In this document: piece after piece, positions 20,609 to 32,860 of the stretch
How positions within the stretch are numbered: the first letter of the stretch is position 1
Layout: each line of letters starts with the position of its first letter
The notes under the pieces: generated by a model
Told to the model about the DNA's origin: nothing
Database searches by the model: none
What the model saw: only the letters and a program-made list of their open reading frames with translations
Assembly (NCBI GenBank): GCA_015680685.1
Contig: MNCI01035665.1
Location: 78,047-132,347 of the forward strand
Direction of reading: 5' to 3'
Length of the DNA: 54,301 nt
Source: Gnetum montanum
Taxonomy: Eukaryota; Streptophyta; Gnetopsida; Gnetales; Gnetaceae
Translations under genes and position numbers: made by a program

Positions 20609-23600
20609 AAAATAACAATAATTTATATTTTCTTATTGAGAGTATTATATAATATTTATATTTATATCATAGTAGAAATCTATAATAATGAAATATAGCT
20701 TTCATTTCTCATAATGAAAATATATTTACAAGAGAACATTAGTAAAACAAACTTAAAAAGAGAGTTAGACTTAGAATAGAACCTAAAATATACTTAAGAA
20801 AACTAGAGAGAAACTTTACAATTTTATGACCAAAGTCCACTTAAAACAAAAGAAACAAATTGAAATGAAGTTGAGTTAGTCTTGCCTAATAGATCTTTGG
20901 AAGGAAAATGCTAGAGAAAGCATCTCATTGATGTACATTTGAGTAATGTTAGAGAAAGCATCCTAATGGCATACTATGAGATAAAGGCAATTACTAGTAG
21001 TAGTTTAGCATCATTTAAAAATGTCCTCCTAAGTTAAAACACTTGAAGAAAAGACCATTTCACCTATTATAAGTTCTTACAAAATCCAACTTTAGAATAA
21101 AATTCTAAGGGCAACTTTACTCAAGTGTTCTATTGTTATGGTTGGTTCTAGCATGTGCTTGGACTTATCATATTCAACATTTAATTATTTTTGTTATTGT
21201 GGTTTTAAGCTTGGAAGAAGACATTAGCATCATTTTTCAAATGTTAAAGTGATTGAAGGTCATATTTACTATTGAAAAGTATGTAAATTAAGAAACAAAG
21301 CCATGTTATTTTGTCTTTTTCATTAAAGTCAAAAGGTCATAAATCAAAAAGATATTCTATCACTTTTTTATTAAAAAATTGATGAGTAGACAACTTTTTT
21401 TTAGCCCAAATCTCCCATGGTCATTTATTTTCTAAGCCTCTATGGAAGCCCTATCTATCATAGCCAAGCTTACATCATCAAATGCTTATATATTCTTGGG
21501 CAAATCATGTTATAAGCATAGAAAATTCAAAGATTCAATTTAAATTTTTAATAATTCATCATTCATCATTATTTATCAACATTCAGCAATTCATGAATTT
21601 TATCTATTATTATTTCTCACTTACTTCAATCATCAATCTATTCAAGATTCATTATTCATTGATCAATTTTATTACATATCATCTCTGAAATTGCAAATTC
21701 ATATTTGGATTCAATCATCAAAATTTTTGGATGTCATCAACATTAATTGCCCTCTAGGAAGTTAAATAATCATATTCAAGGTCACTTTTGCGTAATAAAT
21801 TTTAACTATCAAATAAAATCAAATCAAGTTCAAATTTTTCAAGGTGGTAGACTATTTAAAAATATTTGTATAAAGTATTTACTAACTTTATAACTCTCTT
21901 ATATTGATGAGATATTCATATTGCAAATCAAAAATTTATATTTTGAAAGCTAAACAATTTTATCCAAATACAAACCAAATTTGAATAATTAGATAAATCC
22001 CACTTGATCTGAAATTTTACAAACTTATAGATTATAGAATGAGATTTCCAAAAATCCCAACATTAGCTCAAAATTTACCCAAATCATGAAGATATCATAG
22101 TTACAATGTAGGAAAATTTTTAATTTATCATAGTTATGTTGCCCCCTTTGGCATACAGCAATTTTAGTCATCACCCCCATTATGAAATTCATCAAAAACC
22201 CAACAATTACATGCTCTTAATAGTAGTAATGATATTTTTCAAAATAAAGCATTCCTAAAGAAGGAAACTGTGTGTGCAAAATAATGTTCTTGATGATTAC
22301 CTTCAATTTATTTGTCACCACCTTGGCAATAATCTTGGAAGAAATAACAATGCAATAGGTTTCCAACTAGTCATAAGGTGATAGCACTTATCTTAGAAAG
22401 AAGCTTGATAACTCCCACATTCCATTGTCCAAGGTATTTAGGGAACAAAACATGTTAATGCTAGTCATAGAAATCAAAATTAATTTTCTCCCACATTTAT
22501 TTGAAAACATTGATAATTAGGTTATCAATTTTAGGGGTTGTACCATTTTATATAGAGAAAAGGGCTTTTTAAAAATCCATGAGAGAAAAAAATTGAGTTT
22601 ATAGGATTGGTAAATAAAGAAAGGTTGAAAAGAAATTTAGAATTTGTAATGTGGCTCTGCTATTACATTTTCTGTAGTTGAAAAGATCTTTGTAAAATTG
22701 ATGAAAGCATTCGCTAGTATAACTTAGATTAATGATTAAGTTATTATGCATCAAAATGGTACAAATATAGTTGTGAGATCATTTGAATTTTAGAGCATGA
22801 GCTATAGCTTAGCTAGTTGGCTCACATGCAAAATAGAAAAAACAAAAACACTAGAACTTTCAAATGCTTAAAAATATCTATAAAAACCTTATCTTTAGTT
22901 TGAATTGAACTCAATCCAACTCTATGTTAAACTACTTTGATATGATAAACTTCAAACTATCTAAGTTGATCATAGAGGTTTGAAATGATTGTATAAGTAT
23001 CATTATTGAAACATTAGAAATGTGATAGATGTTTATGATAAACCATGATAAACTCAAGTTGGGCCTTCTTTTGAGAAATATTATTCTTGAATTTAGAGCA
23101 AATATATTTCATGGTAGTTAAGATTATGTTGAAGATATAAAAAATCTAGAAAGAAGAGGAGACAACTAGGACTTTAGACTTTGAATTCAAATCTTAAAGA
23201 AAGAGTTACAGTACCTCTTAAATACTAAGAAAAAAATATCTAGAAGTAGTATTGTAATTGGATAGCATAAAAACTATTAATACAGAGTAGCAAGGAAATA
23301 GAAGAGTGATCTAAAAGTACTTATCCTTTAATCATTTTCATAGGATAAGAAACATCCATCCTAGTAGAATCATCAAAGGATGTGAGACACTAAGAAATTT
23401 TTGCAATTCTAAAAAAGAAAAGTTTAGGTAAAAAGATTTTGGTAATTTGTATGAAATAAATTTTTTGAGATTTTGCTTCTTACAATCTTGAATAAAGTTG
23501 TTATGTCAATATAACAAAACTCTAATTTGTAGTAAATTCAAACTTATTTTTTTTATCTTTGATCATGTTAAAATTCCTTTCAAAATTTATACCTATCTTC

Positions 23601-24881
23601 GATCATATTGAAATCCTCTTTAAAATTTAATTATCTAAAAGAAAACATTAAGGCTTAGACCAAACTTTCAAGTGACTCCTACAGTTAAAAGTGGCATAGA
23701 TTGAGGATATTAAAAATTGTAATAATTCATGTCTAGATGAAGCTAGAAAATTTTAAGATTTTATATATAGTAATTGATAAATCATCATATGTTAGAAAGC
23801 TATGTCAATGCATCTCCGTCGATGCTAAGTCACCTGAAGCATATATATATGCACACACACCTCATGTAGAGGCATAATTTTGGTCAATAGTATAGCCAAA
23901 CTCTTGTAATTTTCTTCTATAATCTTAGTAAATAGTCAGTGAGTACCCATACGTGGTTTTGAGTCAATTGTAAGTCTGACTCAAGTAGCATTGTACCTAG
24001 ATACATTCCATGAATGGCAATACTATCAAGATTAATTCATATTCATTACAACACTATGACTTAGAATAGATTTATTTTCGATGCAATTTCCTTTCTATGA
24101 ACTTATTTAATATTTACATTTTCATGCACATTAATTAATTGGTGAAATGAGTGTGAAAATTTTTGAGTGTAAACATGTATTTACTTGGTAATCTTAGCAG
24201 CATTATTACTTGGTTCACTTAGCAACATAACACTTGATAATCTTAGCAGTGGATACATAACTTCAAGATATGTATGGCAAGTTGAGAATAAACATTCATC
24301 ACTCTTAAGTTAGCTTAGGATTTATCTTCTTGTAATTAATTAAATTAAATAATTAATTTCTATGTTATTATTTAGGTTAGTTTAAGGCCCTAAGAACATC
24401 ATAATCATATGCCTTACTTTGGACTAAACCATAGGTGATAGAGCTACTATTAGTCCAAGTGAAAAGAAAGTGACCTACAATTAACACTTAATAATCCAGA
24501 TGCTACATAGTTCCATTAATTGAATTTGACTAGATCATACATACATGCTTATGATTTGTATGATTGGGCATAGGGGATACTCATCACTCATCAATTATAA
24601 AATATAACAATAAGAATAAGTTGTGGGGATAGTAGAATGACTATACCTCTTGCCTTATAATGTGAGTCATAGAGTAAAACATTCTTGTTAGAAAAATAAT
24701 ATTATAAATGCATTGAAGTACAAGATCAATTGCTTTCACTTTTTAAGAAGAGAAATGTAAAATTATGTACTTACAAGAATTTTTTAATTCTACAAAGTCT
24801 TATGGGATTGTGAAAATACTTGTTATTCTATGAAACTAACTTCATGAGAAAGATCTTTTCTTGGAGCTTAAATTGTTGACA
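20609..24881. other. AT-rich spacer, no gene recognised
   Basis: About 4.3 kb of AT-rich sequence with frequent stops in all frames. I see no conserved domain, RNA gene or array. It could contain old, unrecognisable repeats or intron sequence. Confidence 0.5.
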
Positions 24882-25639
24882 CATCATCATCATCTTAGCC
24901 TTATCCCAACAAAATAGGATTGGTTACATGAGTTCTTTTTCACCATTTGGCTCTATGAGAAGAGGACTTTTTGTTTATTTGCAGTTTCTTCAAATCATCT
25001 TCAACTATTTTTATGTCTTTTTTGGTTTTCTTTTTGGTGGCTTTCCTACAGTGATATAGTAATTTTTTATAGGCTTATTATTTAATCTTCTTTGCACATG
25101 TCCAAATTATCTAATCCACTATTTCTATAACTTATCTAAAATAGAAGCCACTCCAAGTCTTCCTCTAACATCTGCACTATGCAATTTATCTCTTTTAGTA
25201 ATATTCAATATCCATCTAAGTATTTGCATTTCTATGATACTAATTTTTTGTTCATGTCTCTTTTGTATTGTCCAACATTCAACACCATATAAGATAGAAA
25301 TTCTAATTGCTATCCTATAAAATTTTACCTTCAATTTTATTACTATTCTTTTATCACATAGAACACTACCAACATGTCTTTATTTTGACCATCTTGCCTC
25401 AATTTTATTTCTTATATCTTTATCAATTTTAATATTTGATTGAAGGACTGATCTTAGATAATGGAACTGTTTGTAATGAGGGATTTTGACCTTGAATTAT
25501 CACTTCTATTTCTTCACCATTTATGTCGTTATTAAATTGCACTCTATGTATTTTTTCTTACTTTGCTAATTTTTAAGCCTTTTGATTCTAAATCATGTCT
25601 CCACTTCTCTATTTTAGAAGCAATATTCTTTTTAGTTAT
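24882..25639 (-). mobile_element. 3' part of an RTE-type LINE, ORF2 C-terminus
   Basis: On the minus strand the frame reads KIEKWRHDLESKGLKISK (about 25600), then KVKFYRIAIRISILYGVECW (25334), HEQKISIIEMQILRW, GHVQRRLNNKPIKN and GKPPKRKPKKT: the RT thumb and C-terminal region of plant RTE LINEs. The 3' end is GGGATAAGGCTAAGATGATG with a short ATG-type tail (24882-24908), in the style of RTE tails. Several stops break it. Its RT core is 7.1 kb away at 32746-32860 because element copy 2 inserted into it. Confidence 0.8.
25635..25639 (+). repeat. Target site duplication, left (GTTAT)
   Basis: GTTAT immediately precedes the TG of the 5' LTR of copy 2; GCTAT follows the CA of its 3' LTR at 32741-32745. 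One of five bases differs. Confidence 0.7.
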
Positions 25640-25648
25640 TGATGGGAT

Positions 25649-25793
25649 GCGATATCGCATGGGTCACGATATCACGTACGCAATATCGTGCTCGTTGTGA
25701 TATCGCATCCATCACGATATCGTGTCTTCCCCTACGATATCGCATCTTCCCTTGCGATATCGCGTATGCGATATTGCGTATGCGATATCGCGG
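25649..25793. promoter_or_regulatory. Array of GCGATATCGC-like palindromes upstream of the TATA box
   Basis: Nine units with core ATATCG or GATATC, variants GCGATATCGC, CACGATATCAC, GCAATATCGTG, CACGATATCGTG, GCGATATTGCG, at spacings of about 10-25 bases. The array is CpG-rich in an AT-rich neighbourhood. Shorter versions sit at the same place in every LTR of the family (20006-20054, 31981-32010, 49956-50000) and upstream of the TATA box at 53435. Position and symmetry suggest binding sites for a dimeric protein. Confidence 0.75.
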
Positions 25794-25807
25794 TGTGCCA
25801 TCATATC

Positions 25808-25815
25808 TATAAATA
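25808..25815 (+). promoter_or_regulatory. LTR TATA box
   Basis: TATAAATA, conserved at 20065, 32025 and, on the minus strand, 49938 in the other LTRs, each time just downstream of the palindromes. A transcript start about 30 bases later would fit. Confidence 0.7.
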
Positions 25816-26498
25816 AGAGGTGGCTCTCCCTTGTTTCCTCATCCTAGGCTAGATAGTAGGAAAACTCTGGTAGATTGATCAATCTAGAGATAGAATATTT
25901 TCCATGTGCCCATAGTAGGAGTCCCAAAGTGTACAGATCTTTATTCGAGTAGACATTGTACCTAAACACAAGTTTGTGTAGGCAATAAAGACGAGCTTTC
26001 CAGATAAACCTTGCAATGCATGAAATATGATTTTATTATTGTTATTTATTACTTGTTATTTACTATTTTCCTTCTCAACCCTTTCCTCCTAGTTAAGTGC
26101 CTCAATACGACCACTTCAAGCATGTGCATTACGCGTGGTGATCCCAGCAATGATTAGCCACGGTTGCATAGGTTCAGGGTGTGTACGGTAAGTGGGAACG
26201 GATGCTGATGCTAGGTTAATTTAGACTTAGTTCATTAGTTAGATTTAGTAATTAGTTTCTCTACCCTTCATCTTGTTAGCATAGGAGACAAAAACATAAA
26301 AATCTATAAAAATCATATACCTCAGACTTACTTAACCATACACCATGACAACTACAAGTAAGTTTGGAAAGAAAATAAATGATTAACCCTAAGTGTTCCA
26401 TGGGACGTGTAGGCACTTAGTCTATGGAGTTCGACCGGATCGTGCGTGCTACGCTCATATTTGTATGGTTGAGTGTAGGGGTATCTCGCCACTCATCA

Positions 26499-26518
26499 TT
26501 AGCGCCATCGCCGAGGAC
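26499..26518 (+). promoter_or_regulatory. Primer binding site, tRNA-Asp type
   Basis: TTAGCGCCATCGCCGAGGAC directly after the LTR end; see the same site at 14419 with different point changes. Together the two copies are close to a TGGCGCCGTTGCCGGGGA site. Confidence 0.65.
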
Positions 26519-26637
26519 TAAGTGTTTGTGAGCCGAATAGAACATAGGATATCACTCACATCATTGGGAACCTAAACGAACCTTCAGGTTAATTAACAGA
26601 AAAAATTTTATAATAGTAATTTAGTACACCGATAACA

Positions 26638-29600
26638 ATGTGTTCTTCTAACAAGAGCAACTTACCACCTAGGGATAATACACAAAACAGTTGGCAATCA
26701 AAAACACATAGCCGAAATCAGCCAAGTCCTAAAAAATACCGAATAGTCTATACTTATCCCAATGAGTATATTCCAAAATTTACCTTTATCCTCCATCAAG
26801 AAGAACAACTACAATGGAGAGATCTGCAAGGTAACATCGTGTTACCCCCAGATCGATCAGTCCCTAACATGCTTCGCCATGCTTTGGCACAAATTAGCAT
26901 GACAGAATTATATGTTGAATACGTTGCAAAATACTTTGACATGAGGGATTATCATCCCATAGAAGCACAACGTATCAGGGAATCACGGTAGGAGAGCCAA
27001 CATACACTGATGAAGGGTAAAGGCCCGCACGTCCTTAGTGAAATAGGAGATGAGGAACCCATCATAATGGGTTCTCTAAAAAATGATGTTCCCCCTCCTA
27101 ATGATGGTGAGGAGGTAAGGTATCAGAACCTACGATCAACAATACATAACACTGGTTTTGATCCTCGTGAATGCCAACTATTCACAGAGGGAACAACAAC
27201 TCATGATAAAGACAGGCACTTAGAACGTCATCATGATCGGGGCTAAAGCAGCTAAAGAGAAGGCAAGAAGCATCACCATGGAGATGGTTCCCCTTCTTCT
27301 TCCCCTTCATCTCATCACTCACCCTCTCCTTCCACATCTGGGCACAACCACCATGAACATAACGGTGAGGATAGAGGTAGAAAAAATGAGAGACCTCGAT
27401 GGGAAAGTCAAGAGAGAGGACAAGGGCAAGACTGAATGGAAAGTAGGGAACAACGTAGACATCATAGGCGACATGAAAGAGATGATCATGACGAGCCCTT
27501 ACTTGCAACCCAAAGTATGCTTGACATAACGGAGGTAGTTAAGATTCCAATAAGGCACCAAAAGGATAGTCAGATCAAGCATTTAGACATGAACAATATC
27601 CCACGTTTTGAGGGGAGATACAACGCTGATCCGCAACATCATTTACAGGCATTCCATGATGCCTGTGCCTTGCAAAATATAGAAAATGAGTCGCAAAAAC
27701 TTAAGTTATTTCCCAGGACACTCACCAAAGAAGCAGAGAGTTGGTACCGGTCCTTAGAACTAGAAACCATTAGAAGGTAGAGTACGATGCTAGAACTCTT
27801 AAACGATAAGTATCAAACGTACTCCAGAGTGTCTAATTTGCATAAGCAGATCCAAGGCTAGAAACAAGGTACTTATGAACCCTTGGATGATGCCATGGCC
27901 CACTACTACACATTGTTACATTGTTTCCTGGGCCATGGATACGCTCAATGGGATCAACTTCGCCACATCGTGGATGGGCTAAGGCATGAAACTAGAAGAA
28001 CCCTTGGGACTTATGCCCAAGGGAAACTATCACAACTTAGAGCCCATGAAGTACATCACTTGTTGGAACAAGTAGTGAAAGAAGAAGGTGTGCTACAAAA
28101 GAGGGAAAGTACTGAAGAATACAACCGTGATCCCTCCCTTTGGAAGAAGGGAGTAAGATTTTGTGATGAGGAGGATGAGTCACCACTCGAAGAGTTGGTG
28201 AACAAAAAATCCTTGCTGATCCAAAAACTAATAATCAAGGTATTAGCTAAGGTAGATCAGTTGTGGGATTCTTTAGACTCAAGACTTGAAAGTGTCTTGA
28301 AAATCGTAGAAGAGTCTAAGGAAGAACGAAGTAGTGACAAAGGTAGGATAAAGAGAAGAGATTCAGGCCCTGCACATAACAAGGGTAAGGGGAAAATTAC
28401 TATCTTCAATGAAGTTGTGGATTCAGACACAGACGATGACAGTGGATGTAAGATCTACCAATATGACCATCCTAAGGGATGTTGTCCAATTATCTCACAT
28501 CTATAGGAGTCTGGGGTGTATGTGCTTAATCCAAGACTCAACCAACGGTAAACAACCCAAAGGTTACCTAATCCACAAGGTAACCCAAGGCAGTTCCACC
28601 AACCACTAATGTAGTATCCAAGTGGAACTCCACCACAATCCATCGGATAGCATCAGCAGTGGAAATACCCACAGTCATGGGGGATGCCATCGCCAACACA
28701 ACAGTACCCTTATCGGTAGCCTGATCCTTATGGTTATTATGTGTAGCAGCGAGTATCTCCAAGTGACTCTATGGGTCACACAACTCCCCAACATCACTAC
28801 CAAGTTCGGGAGTACTTTAGGAGGACTCCTCCTTCGGGAGACATCCCACATTCATTCCATCCTCCAACTCCATCCGCACCTCTTCCACCTGTAGTTCCCA
28901 TACAACCTACTCCAACAATGCAAGGGGAACCTCCTACTCAACTGTAGCAACATAATGCTATGAGAGCTATAAATATCTAACCTGCTACTGGTTTTGACAA
29001 CTGTAAAAAAAGAAGGCCTTTCTTTAGAACTAGAAGCCTAGACATACTCTCGCAACAACAAGCAATTGAGCCCATGTACACTCCTCCACCATCTAACACT
29101 TCAGAGCACCCTTCAGTCCAATAGAGCTGTACACATACAGTTATATTAACGCATATCGTAACCAATTAGATCAAGGTAGGCCACCTTTTGAGGAAGCTAT
29201 ATGACCCTGGGAGCCCCTTAATCTATTTACAAATCATTGGGAATGAACCACATAAAGCTCTTCTTGACTCAGGTTCTAGAGTCAATTTAATTTCACGAGA
29301 AATGTATTAAGCCTGGAACCTTCCCCAACTTAAGAAGAGCAACATTCAACTGGAGCTGGCTGACTAGTCCATCACCATTCCCTTGGGATTGGTGGAGGAC
29401 ATCATTACCACTGTGTGTGGGTGGTCATACCCAGCCGATTTCCTGGTGATTGAAGTTAACAGTAACAATGGGGGCTTCCAAATTATAATGGGAAGGCCAT
29501 GGCTAAGTACAGTAGATGCATACCTAGGGATCCACGATCTTTCTTTGCAGATATCTAAGATAAACATCTATGGAAAGATCGAGAAGAAGAAAGTTCCATG

Positions 29601-29892
29601 CATCACATACAGTGACTCAGAGGGTGATGACATGGAAGAATGTTTCGCATCTCTTCCATGTAATTGGTGTGCCCAAGAAATACAAATTCAAAGGTGCCTG
29701 TATGTAGCAACCACACTAATAGTAGACACCCCGTGGTTGACAGCTACTAGAAAGAGCAAACTAATATGCACGGAACGAACTGAGGAAACTCATGCTAACA
29801 ACGAAGGCATAGACACATTCAAATATGAGCGTTGCCAACTTCCACCCCTTAATTTGAGAACATCAGTGGGGAGAAGTTGGGCAATTTTATGA
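26638..29892 (+). pseudogene. gag-protease frame of copy 2
   Basis: One frame of 1085 codons from MCSSNKSNLPPRDN to SVGRSWAIL with no frameshift, only stops (for example TAG at 26989, TAA at 27244, TAG at 27778 and 28504). Order: N-terminal part with WRDLQGNIVLPPD; His/Arg/Ser linker; gag core 27530-28100 (ESWYRSLELETIRR, EPLDDAMAHYYTLL, QLRHIVDGLRHETRR); coiled-coil-like KVDQLWDSLDSRLES; zinc knuckle, degenerate (CKIYQYDHPKGCCP, about 28449); Gln/Pro linker; retropepsin with intact DSG (KALLDSGSRVNLIS, about 29260) and MGRPWLSTVDAYLGIHDL (about 29488); a further 85 residues with CNWC. RT is absent. The ATG is assumed to be the family start by likeness to 14562. Confidence 0.85.
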
Positions 29893-29992
29893 AATTCAAA
29901 TAGACATTCATTATTTCGGATCTCTCCCTTGCAATTCATTCATGGGGGAGATGGCCACCTATGCTGATCATTGGAGGCCCTCAGTTCTTTTT

Positions 29993-30190
29993 AAGTTTTT
30001 TTTACATGTTTTTGTTTTACAAGTTTTTTTTTTACACATTTTTGTCTTACGCATTTTTGTCTTACACGTTTTTTTTACAAGTTTTTGTTTTACATGTTTT
30101 TGTTTTACACATTTTTGTTTTACAGTTTTTGTTTTACATGTTTTTGTTTTACAAATTTCTTTAACTTTTCTTGTTTTTGTTTTACAACAT
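29993..30190 (+). repeat. Minisatellite of copy 2
   Basis: About twelve units of TTTTTGTTTTACAC and TTTTTGTCTTACAC type, in the same place as in copy 1. A GT microsatellite follows at about 30210-30229. Confidence 0.85.
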
Positions 30191-31955
30191 CGTTATATAT
30201 TTCCATTTTGTGTGTGTGTGTGTGTGTGTTACCCATCCTATAAGTTTGTCACCCAATAAGTGTTCTTCACGATGGTATGAACTGTTTCTCATTGATTGCT
30301 AATGTTTGATTTTTACCTTTAAGTTACGATGTTGATACTAAGGTATGTTATTTTGATATGGCAAGCAATGAGTCCACTTCATCCATCCATCCACCAAAGT
30401 CTATGGTCTCTCTTAGCTTGGAAATGTATAGTCCCTTTCTAATAAGAACTTTAACGAACCGGTGACTAGGTACTTCTCAAATTAAGGAAGAACTCAAGGC
30501 TTGAAAAGGGTGTGACTTCAAGGGAACTTAATGCATTTGTGTTGACCATTCTCTTGGATGCTTGGATATAATATTCTTGAGTTTTCTTGCCATTCCAATG
30601 TTACCCAATTATTAGAAGCTGAGACAATAAAAATAAGAAGTCTTTGCATGGTGTGGTTCTCATGCATAAAAATATAAAATACAAAAAAAAAACAAAGAGA
30701 AGAAACAAAGAAAGTGAGAATTCAAAGCACATCCCTTAGATGAAATAAACTTGGGCTACAAGCACTGGTTATGGAACTAAAAACGTTCCCTCTAACTAAG
30801 GCCCTTCTCGCTTCCCATTCTCTCCTCTTTTGTTTCGTCGGAATGGTGGTGACTCTTGGGGTAGGCATTCTTGTTACTTCAAGAGGATGGTTTGGCCACG
30901 CACGTTGATGTGAAGTCACTGGATGTGGTTTGTTTGAGGCCAGAGTTGGAATGAGATTTGCCAAGTCACATTAATAATGAAATTCAAAAGGGGCTGTACA
31001 CCACCTTGTTCTTGGGATTCCATTCCATTCTCTTCTTTCCACCCTTCTCTCGACTATTCACCTCATTGCCAGTTGTATCATTATTGTATATTTTGGTAGA
31101 TGCATAGTTTTTTTTTTGGTAAATTCTTATGGTTAAGACCTTAACTCTTGTTCCAAAGGACATTCCCAGAGCTTACGGACTCTTTAAATGTGGGTTTATT
31201 AGGGCATTAAAGGCATGAGCCTGCTTTGGGGAGGACCCCACTGACATTCCTATTTGGTGCACCAGTTAACTTCTTTCCCTTAACATTTTGCAATTAATTT
31301 TATTTTGTTCATTCCCATTTTGACATCCATTTCATCGATGTCTGAGTTGTCTCTTTTTCTTTGTCTTCTTGTTCTTATTCTTTCTCCATTCTATCACTAT
31401 CGGAGGTTCACGATTAGTCATGGGGGTACGAGGCCCAATTTTTTCGATTTTCTCCTAACCCCTACACCTTCGGTAGTCATCATTTATATATCTCCAGATC
31501 TGTAATCAGCCATACCACAACTCAGCCAATGTACTTACATTGAAGCAAGGTATTACCCACATTGAAATTCATCTACCCTTGCTAATATAAGACTGTGTTG
31601 TGTGTGCAGATGGTGATCATGCAATAACAGACCGGATTTGGAGGGAGCACTTGGAATGGAATAGTGCTCGAAGCAGTTATGCAAGGAGCAGGATTGATGA
31701 TGCGCTTATGGATGGACAACAAAAGGCGCAATCTTGGCATTGGCAACAACAACACTTCTTTTTTTCTTTCTCTTTCTTAGCTGCCAACTAAGGCCTAATG
31801 TCAATGTAATAGGGTGTTCACCCTTGTTGCCATGAACACCAGTTTGTTGTGTCTTGTAATGATGATCCGTTCACATGTCATCCCATTAGTTTCCATTGAG
31901 TCAATAATCCCATACCTTCTCGATATTATTGTAATGAACTCAAGGACAAGTTTTC
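30191..31955 (+). other. Long non-coding 3' spacer of copy 2
   Basis: Collinear with the spacer of copy 1. Contains GGGGAGGACCCCACTGAC (31229), the internal polypurine-like copy (31412-31427) and no shared ORF. Its ORFs do not match those of copy 1 in frame. Confidence 0.6.
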
Positions 31956-31972
31956 ATTTAGTCATGGGGGTA
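31956..31972 (+). promoter_or_regulatory. Polypurine tract of copy 2
   Basis: ATTTAGTCATGGGGGTA immediately before the LTR start TGATAGGACG. Confidence 0.75.
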
Positions 31973-32740
31973 TGATAGGACGCGATATTGCAGCCGTTGC
32001 GATATCGCGGTGCGCCATCATATCTATAAATAATAGGTGGCTCTCCATTGTTTCCTCATCTTAGGCTAGACAGTAGGGAAAATATGGCAAATTGATCACT
32101 CCAAAGATAGAATATTTTCCATGTGCCCGCAGTAGGAGTCCCAAAGTGAACTGATCTTTATTCGAGTAGACATTGTACTTGAACACAAGTTTGTGTACGG
32201 CAATAAAGACGAGCTTTCCGGATAAACCTTGTAGTGCATGGAATAGGATTTTATTATTGTTATTTATTACCTATTATTTATTTCTTATTATTTATTGTTT
32301 TCCTTCTCAACCCTTTCCTCCTAGTTAAGTGCCTCAGTACGACCACTTCGAGCACATGCATTATGCGTGGTGATCCCAGCAATGATTAGCGTTTGGTAGC
32401 CACGGTTGCATAGGTTCAGGGTGTGTATGGTAAGTGGGAATGGATGCTAACGCTAGGTTAATTTAGACTTAGTTCATTAGTTAGAGTTAGTAATTAGTTT
32501 CTCTACCCTTCACCTTGTTAACATAGGAGACAAAAACATAAAAAGCTATGAAAATCATATACCTCGGACTTACTTAACCATACACCGTGACAACTACAAG
32601 TAAGTCTGGGAAGACAACAAATGATTAACCCTAAGTGTTCCATGGGGTGTGTAGGCACTTAGTCTACGAAGTTCGACCGAATCGCGCGTGCTATGCTCGT
32701 ATTTGTATGGTTGAGTGTAGGGGCATCTCGCCACTCATCA
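31973..32740 (+). repeat. 3' LTR of copy 2
   Basis: 768 bases, TGATAGGACGCGATATTGC...CCACTCATCA. Two palindromes, TATAAATA at 32025-32032, AATAAA at 32202-32207. The target duplication GCTAT follows at 32741. Confidence 0.9.
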
Positions 32741-32745
32741 GCTAT

Positions 32746-32860
32746 ATTCACAAACACAATATCATTTGCAAATAGCATATGCCAAGGGATTTCATTTTGT
32801 ATTTCCTTTGTTAATTCATTTATAATAATGACACATTTTTAAAATTCTTGTTCATGTGTT
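32746..32860 (-). mobile_element. RT core of the split RTE-type LINE
   Basis: The minus strand reads NELTKEIQNEIPWHMLFAND and IVFVN, the catalytic box of LINE RT (FADD in live elements, FAND here). It joins in sense to KNIASKIEKWRHDLESKG at the other side of the inserted element (25639 and down). Nothing LINE-like is seen above 32860, so the LINE appears 5'-truncated. Confidence 0.75.

Larger units (their letters stand above)
25640..26498 (+). repeat. 5' LTR of copy 2
   Basis: 859 bases, TGATGGGATGCG...CCACTCATCA. U3 has nine GATATC-like palindromes (25649-25793), TATAAATA at 25808-25815, and AATAAA at 25984-25989. The 3' LTR is 768 bases and has only two palindromes; most of the length difference is in this array. 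Confidence 0.9.
25640..32740 (+). mobile_element. Gag-protease-only LTR element, copy 2 (complete)
   Basis: 7101 bases: LTR 25640-26498, primer site 26499-26518, gag-protease frame 26638-29892, minisatellite 29993-30190, non-coding spacer, polypurine tract 31956-31972, LTR 31973-32740, with GTTAT/GCTAT duplicated at the ends. It has no RT, RNase H or integrase, so it could only move with pol supplied from elsewhere. The insertion splits a LINE, which dates it after that LINE. The LTRs differ by many substitutions and by the length of the palindrome array, so the insertion is not recent. Confidence 0.9.

Noticed and set aside
25649-25793. CRISPR-like array
   Set aside because: Units are short palindromes with uneven, tiny spacers inside an LTR promoter of a plant element. 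Nothing else of a CRISPR system is present.
30722-30964. 80-residue minus-strand ORF
   Set aside because: It lies in the non-coding spacer of copy 2, and the matching part of copy 1 has no equivalent frame.
31600-31791. 63-residue ORF in the 3' spacer of copy 2
   Set aside because: The homologous part of copy 1 (19618-19812) is read in another frame with a different product, so it is not conserved coding.
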